From the NCBI RefSeq assembly GCF_020509005.1, contig NC_063014.1, positions 5,642,001-5,706,000 on the forward strand: a DNA stretch of 64,000 nucleotides, written 5' to 3'. The notes below the pieces were generated by a model that saw only the letters and a program-made list of their open reading frames with translations, was not told the origin of the DNA and ran no database searches. The first letter of the stretch is position 1. Each line of letters starts with the position of its first letter. This stretch comes from Fulvia fulva. Taxonomy: Eukaryota; Ascomycota; Dothideomycetes; Mycosphaerellales; Mycosphaerellaceae. The translations under genes were made by a program, and so were the position numbers. This document shows, piece by piece, positions 58,646 to 64,000 of the stretch.

Positions 58646-61294
58646 ATGGACACCGACATGTACTATCGCTACAAGATGGGCACGACTGAAGTGGTACGAT
58701 GGCTTATCAGCAGGGCGCCATCACACAACCAGATAGCTGCTAGATTCAAGAAGACTAGCAGCCAGCAGGTGATTAGGCTTTCTACATAGCAAATGCGACA
58801 GCTTGCTCTAGCCATCATGAGAGAAGCAGAGTGCCTCAAGCGCCAGCCATGCGGAATCGACTCCACGATCACCGTACTACTCAGTATAATACGAGATCGC
58901 CGAGAGTGCGCCATGTTCCACAAAGAGATCAGCGAGAACAAAGGCGCCGTGCACCAAAGCACTGAAGGACACAAGTTCTTTGTCGAGGCTCTACGATCGG
59001 TCCTCGACAACCTCCATGCAGCAAGAAGGGCTAGTGCCAATGGAAAAGCAGATCGCGATAGTGCTAGCACTGCCTTAGCTCCTGCTGACCCTTCTATTGT
59101 CAACAAATTTGACGCCCTCAATGTCAAGGACTCCGACCTCAATGTCAAGGACTCCGACACAAAAGCTTGCGGGGATACTGTCTACGACACTGCTGACGAG
59201 ATAGTTGTGGACACAAATTCAAAGCATTCGTCTGAGCCTAGCAACGGCGGTACTGTAGAGATCGAAGATGATATTGGTGCGAACAGTGTCGCACTCTTCT
59301 CTTTCCTCAAGAAGACCAGCTGCGTCAGGCGCAGACTTCGAAAGATATGGCAGAAGTACAAGACCGGTGAGATCTCATTCACACACCCAGCAATAGTAAC
59401 GGAAGCTGGCATCGTGATGTTGCGGCAGAGTGCCAGCGGGTTGATGCTCGACTTTCCAGAATTCAATGACTTTGGGAATGTGGCCGACTTCTTGCGGACC
59501 ACCGCGACCGTTATGCCAGGCACGAGTTGTGCGAGTTCCATGAGCATCTTCGACGAGTGCGACGACGACGAGAGCTTGGAAGTCGTGGCCTCAAACGATT
59601 ACCGGTGTGCATCGGCTTGGCTGACGATCAAACTGATTATGGAGGAGATGACAGCAAAACGATCTGGGAAGCGTAAGAAGCAGCAGAAGCAGCAGAAGAA
59701 GAGCAAATATATCTGCATTGATGCTGGACACCCTTTCGGCAGAGTACTGTCGAACGCGACGCCTCACATACGTGCGGCTGCCGCAGTCTGGGCTCGAGAT
59801 CAAGACTACGGTGGCGTGGATCTTTTCACTTCTATGTACGCGGCTTTCCTCAACGATCACAAGTCCGGTGTTAGTCTGCTACTTGTGGTTACACTTCAGA
59901 TCCAACAGGATATCTTCGATCTTCTGGGCCCTGCCACACTACACCTCGAAACAACATTTCATCAAACTGTGGACCGCATCACTCGTGCATACTACACCTT
60001 AGAACAGTGGAACCCCGATCCCAGGACACAAGACGATCGAGAGTATCGCACTCGACTCGAGAAGCACATAAAGAAGTCTCATGGTCTACTTCTGGGTACC
60101 GACACGCGCGTCCGACCGGACGCCAGCTTGTCTTCATTGTTTGAGCACTTCCCCGTCTTGGTTGGCTGCTCAATCAGACTGCTTAGCGACCTGTCCTGTA
60201 TGGACGGCAGATCACTGTGTAACCACGAGAATGTAGTGCAATCTATGACCCATCTCTACACTGCGTGCGAGTCTCAGTCCTGGCTCGAAAAGTCGACATG
60301 GGGGGATCTTGTAAGGGTGGTCCACGAGTATGATGCAGGTACTCTTGGCCTGTGAGTTATCGGAGCCTCAGATCCTACGCCTGGCTTGTCGATGGCCAAC
60401 GCCTTCAGCATGGCTATGGGAGTGCAGCTTGGCCAATACTCAGATGCAAATATTACGCGAGATGCGAAGCCGTGGCTGAAGGTGGATCTGCTATCCAAGG
60501 ACCAGTCAGCCTTTAGTGCTATGCCTCAAGTCTGGCACGCGGTACATGCGGATCCGAGTTACCCTTCCGTCGCTGCCACTGTTCTGCCATTCATGGCAAC
60601 ACTAAAGTCTGCTCAGGTCCCGAATTTGGAGCAGTACGTGCAAAAGAAGTTGGATGCAGGTCAGACATTATCCACGCCTGAGCTCTTGTCAGCTCTGGAA
60701 ACGTCTTTATCGAACGACGAAGAAGCACTGAAATTCAGCACTCAATCAATCTTCAGGGAGGTGACTTTCGTGTTCGACCACATCCGGAAGACCTTAGTGG
60801 CGCGACTCTCGAGCCTCTACCACGATGGCGACGATCACATGTCGACTTACAAGAAGCTCGTAAACTCGATTCTGTGGGAGAATGCGTGACGCGAGAGGTA
60901 CTTGGTTACGGAAGAGGGAACCAGGCGTCCCGGCAGGGGGCTGAAAGTCGTCGCCGAAGCGATCAAGCAGATAATTACCGGTAGAGAGGACTACGCTTGC
61001 CACGAGCTTGACGAAGAAGCGTCCGATGGGATTATGGAGCCCGGAGAGCTGCGTGATGTGGAGGAAAAGTTTGCGGCACTAGAAGCACGCACCACAGAAG
61101 TCAGAGTGGTTCTGACAGGGAGTGTTCTAACGATAGGTGAAGACGGAGAGTCGGGTAGCAAAGCTCAGGGTTCGGACGACGAGGCAACAGAAAATGGAGG
61201 CACGCTACAGGACACTGCTGCTATTAGCGAGCCAGGCGAGAATCAGAAGAAGCGAGGCTCCAAGACGAAAAAGGGAACGAAGGGAGGGAAGTAG
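58646..61294 (+). pseudogene. Array gene F: DUF6604-like protein, three in-frame stops
   Basis: 883 codons in one frame from MDTDMYYRYKMGTTEVVRWL. DUF6604-like helices follow (LLSIIRDRRECAMFH, EGHKFFVEAL), then an acidic linker that includes a perfect 21-bp tandem duplication (59117-59158, LNVKDSD twice). Next come FLKKTSCVRRRLRKIWQKYK, a basic insert (KRKKQQKQQKKSK), PVLVGCSIRLLSDLSCMDG, STPELLSALE, LVNSILWENA and a basic C-terminus (KKRGSKTKKGTKGGK). Stops: TAG at 58787 (glutamine in E), TGA at 60353 (arginine in E) and TGA at 60887 (cysteine in C and E). No frameshift. The middle part is open for 520 codons. Confidence 0.75.
59117..59158 (+). repeat. 21-bp perfect tandem duplication in gene F
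   Basis: CTCAATGTCAAGGACTCCGAC occurs twice back to back and keeps the frame, duplicating seven residues of the acidic linker. The exact identity suggests a recent slippage event. Confidence 0.9.
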
Positions 61295-61545
61295 GCACAG
61301 TGGCACTGTAGCTGGCACTCATTCATCGCTTCCACTACCATCAGATCGCTCAGCGGTCATATCTAGCCCAGCCTAGTACCATAGACCCAAGCATTCTACA
61401 AAAAGCACTCTAGTGGCAGGCGACGCAGCCTTATCTCTGCATTCCACCAGCAACTCCACGCAGCAACAATGGTCTCCATACTCTTCAACCGCCACATCGC
61501 GCCATGAAGATATAGCGCAAGCGCAGGAATACCACATTCGCTCCA
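61295..61545. other. Short intergenic region
   Basis: About 250 bp between the convergent ends of gene F and the small membrane protein gene. It presumably holds both 3' ends. Nothing else seen. Confidence 0.5.
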
Positions 61546-62011
61546 TCACAACTGCTGCAAATAACCCCCCACGACCTCAATCTCCTCCCAATCACCATCC
61601 CCAAACTCCCTCACCCTCCTCTCCGCCTCCAGCCTCCTCATCTGAACCCTCTCCACACTCCCCGTAACCCCATCCTCCAAGCCATCAAGCCCCCACCCCT
61701 CATCCTCACTCCCATCCCAACCCGGCTCCAAATCCAGCGGAGCCCAGTACCTCGCCTCCTCCCTCGCTGCTTGGAGTCTCTCGATGCGGGACAGTCTATC
61801 CTTGCGACGATGCACGACGGCGCGGTGCGTTAGAAAGGCGAGGAAGGCGATGATGATGAGGAGGGAGGTGGCGAGGGTTATGCTGCAGAAAGTGTTAGTG
61901 GGGGAGAAGGGGGTGGTTGGTGGGGAGGGGTGGAACTTACGCTGATACTATTGGATCTTCTTCGAAGACGTTGAAGGTGTTGAGGGTGTCTTGGGGAGGG
62001 TAGGGGGCCAT
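61546..62011 (-). CDS. Small single-pass membrane protein, unknown function
   Basis: Two exons, 62011-61941 and 61882-61546, joined by a 58-bp GT-AG intron, give 135 residues. The start is MAPYPPQDTLNTFNVFEEDP. One hydrophobic segment (ITLATSLLIIIAFLAFL, about residues 25-41) is followed by a basic stretch (HRRKDRLSRIERL), so the N-terminus should be luminal or outside and the long acidic C-terminus (DLEPGWDGSEDEGWG) cytosolic. I chose this model because the splice sites are good (GTAAGT...CTGCAG) and the total is a multiple of three. The family is not recognised. It is not part of the DUF6604-like array. Confidence 0.7.
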
Positions 62012-62473
62012 GGTGGGAGTTGAGATGTAGCGGCGTAGCATGGCGGCTGAGCGCGTATGATGCATCTTCGAAAGGTCGTCTTGTTGATGATACCAGGCTG
62101 AGGTGTTGTGAGACCGTGGGATGCTTGCGAGGTTCTTTTGTTCAAGGGTCGGTGTACTCTGAGATTTTTCGCAAAGGTAAGGAGCAAGTGCGACGACGAT
62201 GGGTACTTTTTATGAATTCTGATGGCAAAATCTACTGCACTTTTTTTTTGAGGACATCCCATGTGTGGTCCTCAGGTGTTGAAACAAGCGTCCACTGCGA
62301 AGACCGCCATAAGCTTCGCGCCAAGACCAAGAGCGTGAAACAATGTCCATCCTCAGGTAGCCATGGAAGTGTTAGACATATTCGTATTCAGTGTAGCTAC
62401 AGGCTACCGAGCAAACGTCCGCGTGGGGTCCAGCAGAGCAACTGACAATATTCCCGACCAAATCCATCAGCGA
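62012..62473. other. Intergenic region upstream of the small membrane protein gene
   Basis: Promoter of the 61546-62011 gene and 3' end of the 62474-63829 gene. A weak match to the array downstream element (GCGCCAAGACCAAGAGCGTG near 62320) is present but lacks the second half. Confidence 0.45.
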
Positions 62474-63829
62474 TCACAGTATTACACAACGTGAGCCGTG
62501 GTGTCCCCGGTACTTGTACTTGCGCATGTCGATGTCGCCGGCAGCCTTTTCTGGGAACTCTCCGAGCTTGATGTTGGGTATCGATACAGATAGCCTGACC
62601 TTGAGCTCCGGTTGCTCATTGGGGTCGCAGATGGCGGGTCTGCTGCCAAACTGCTTCATGACCACATCCTTCGCGAAGTTAGGAGAACGCTCAACTAAAA
62701 GATGTGCGACTGCTAGAAGAAAGGTTACCACTGACGTCGTATCAAACCTGGAGGAGTCGCAGCGCACTCTGGAACGCTTCAACCACTTGTATGTCTGCAA
62801 TGTGTAAGTATAACCCGCTCGACCGTGGCAACATAGCGACTTACAGTGCAGGCGCTTTCGCTCAAGCTCGTCTTCCTCATGGTGGACGTATAGCTCTTGC
62901 GTCTTATAGCTGAATAAACACAGTCAGCGATGTCGACGTACGTGTCATATGTATCGTTTGCCTACCGCTTGAAGCTCCTCTCGGACTCTTTGGCATGTCC
63001 AGATGCTGCCCAAATGTGGAAGCACTGAGACATGTTAGCGTGATGCTCGATGGCAGAACTCGACAATACTTGCCTCGATCAGGTGGCCGAACTCTTGCAA
63101 GACGACCTCTTCGTTATGTTGGCATTCTCCCATCCGTTGGTGGTAGCGATCAGCGAGGCTGGCCCAGTCAAAGTCCTGGATAGGGTCCTGTGGATCGCCA
63201 ACATCGTCCGACGAATCAGTCGCTGTGGAACTGTCGTCAATGATTTCGTCGTCGGCGAGTTCGTGCTCGGCTGGCGCCTGGGAGGTCTTCTTTCCCTTTT
63301 TGGTGCCAGCTCGAGCAGCCTTTGGTGCCTTCAACTTCGGCTTGTGTCCTTGAGCAGAAGGTGGTGCTTTCTGGGAATGAGCCGCGCTGCTGGTCAACGG
63401 TCCTTCTCCACGATGATCGATCTGTGAGCGACCTTGTGTCTGTGAGTCTGGCATCATCGCCGCTGAAGAGTCAATGTCTTGGAATTCGTTCTTGCCCTGT
63501 TGGGCAAGCTGAGCAATGTCGCGATCGACAGGCTGCAGATGCTCGACAGACTGGGTGTCATCTAGCATCTCATCATTGGAACGCTTCCTGCCCGGCCTGG
63601 ATGGCCCTCTGGATAGCGGTCTGTCAGGCGGGGGCATTGCCTCTGATGAGTCGAACACATTCTCGTCTGCCGCCATATCTGGGGGTGGAGGCGGCGAGCT
63701 TGGTACGGAGCTTAGTGGCGAGGAAGTCGCGTCGGTGATGAGTATTTTCTCGTGTTCGGGACCTTCCGTCATCACTTTCACCGAGCTGATGTATGTCTGC
63801 GCATCACTGGTCACTGGTGCAGACGACAT
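62474..63829 (-). CDS. Five-exon gene, unknown function, disordered basic N-terminal half
   Basis: Proposed exons 63829-63074, 63024-62966, 62909-62845, 62794-62748 and 62668-62474 join to 374 codons. The N-terminal two thirds is Ser/Pro-rich and probably disordered (SSPLSSVPSSPPPPPDM), with basic clusters (GRKRSNDE, KPKLKAPKAARAGTKKGKK) and an acidic run (DDEIIDDSSTATDSSDD), suggesting a nuclear protein. A short conserved-looking helical part follows (DWASLADRYHQRMGECQHNEEVV), and the C-terminus ends RKYKYRGHHGSRCVIL. The first intron appears to be GC-AG (GCAAGT...CTCAG) with a good branch site; the last has a weak donor (GTTTGAT) and ends CGAAG after CTAAC. An ATG 23 codons further upstream (63898) is possible. 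No family recognised. Confidence 0.6.
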
Positions 63830-64000
63830 GTTGCCATCTTGATGATGTTGGCGAGGTCGAGGTTGAAGTGAAAGCAAAGACGTGAAGTCGCGCGACAAGA
63901 TCAGCTGCAGGGATCACGCGTGCCCCGCGTCGTCACATGCCTTCCCGAAGTTGACGCAAGGCAGGAAGGCGCCACATGCACGCCGCGATGAATGCTTGTC
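63830..64000. other. Upstream region of the last gene
   Basis: Promoter or leader of the 62474-63829 gene at the window edge. No other feature seen. Confidence 0.4.

Noticed and set aside
55500..60889. Selenocysteine at the TGA codons in E and F
   Set aside because: Ascomycetes are known to lack the selenocysteine machinery, other TGA stops replace arginine, and both genes carry other lesions.
62316..62340. Fifth copy of the array downstream element
   Set aside because: Only the first half (GCGCCAAGACC) matches and it lies beyond another gene, about 1 kb from the gene F stop.
1..64000. CRISPR arrays, rRNA or tRNA genes
   Set aside because: None was seen; the only regular repeats are LTRs, short tandem duplications and the array blocks described.

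Overview
The window looks like chromosomal DNA of a filamentous ascomycete. Protein-coding genes carry 46-79 bp introns with a CTAAC-type branch site, and one gene is a clear fungal mcd4. About half the window is retrotransposon DNA that appears to have been mutated by repeat-induced point mutation (RIP): CpA and TpG are strongly depleted in favour of TpA while CpG is kept, and CTA/TAG/ATA triplets are very common. A Dothideomycete is my best guess, by inference only.

Region 1 (1 to about 33,120) is a nested transposon block. A recent Copia element (840-6451, 5-bp target duplication) and a recent chromodomain Gypsy element (12977-19267) lie in much older, heavily degraded material. That older material includes a gag-like stretch, a Tad1-type LINE (about 9300-12976) carrying a probable solo LTR, a minus-strand Copia of another family (21194-26757), and a RIP-destroyed sister (26838-32454) of the first Copia. 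Even the two young elements carry in-frame stops of the kind RIP makes.

Region 2 (about 33,120-37,701) is normal gene DNA. It holds a six-exon, 1009-residue Mcd4 (GPI ethanolamine phosphate transferase 1) on the minus strand. Its fifth intron is 543 bp, about ten times the others, and contains a second same-strand ORF with one in-frame stop.

Region 3 (38,653-61,294) is the unusual part. Six head-to-tail paralogues on the plus strand (called A to F here) encode large proteins of about 815-940 codons. Their N-terminus resembles the fungal family DUF6604, whose function is unknown. Only C (46478-48925) is uninterrupted. A, B and F contain three, four and three in-frame stops but no net frameshift over roughly 2.6-2.8 kb each; D and E also carry frameshifts. 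Short conserved blocks recur upstream of D, E and F and downstream of B, C, D and E, so the duplicated unit included flanking DNA. A piece of the mcd4 upstream region is repeated on the far side of gene A.

Region 4 (61,295-64,000) has two minus-strand genes of unknown function: a 135-residue single-pass membrane protein, and a five-exon gene whose first intron appears to be GC-AG.

The most notable observation is the tandem, mostly pseudogenised DUF6604-like array beside a RIP-affected transposon block. All paralogue comparisons were made by eye; no alignments or database searches were run.
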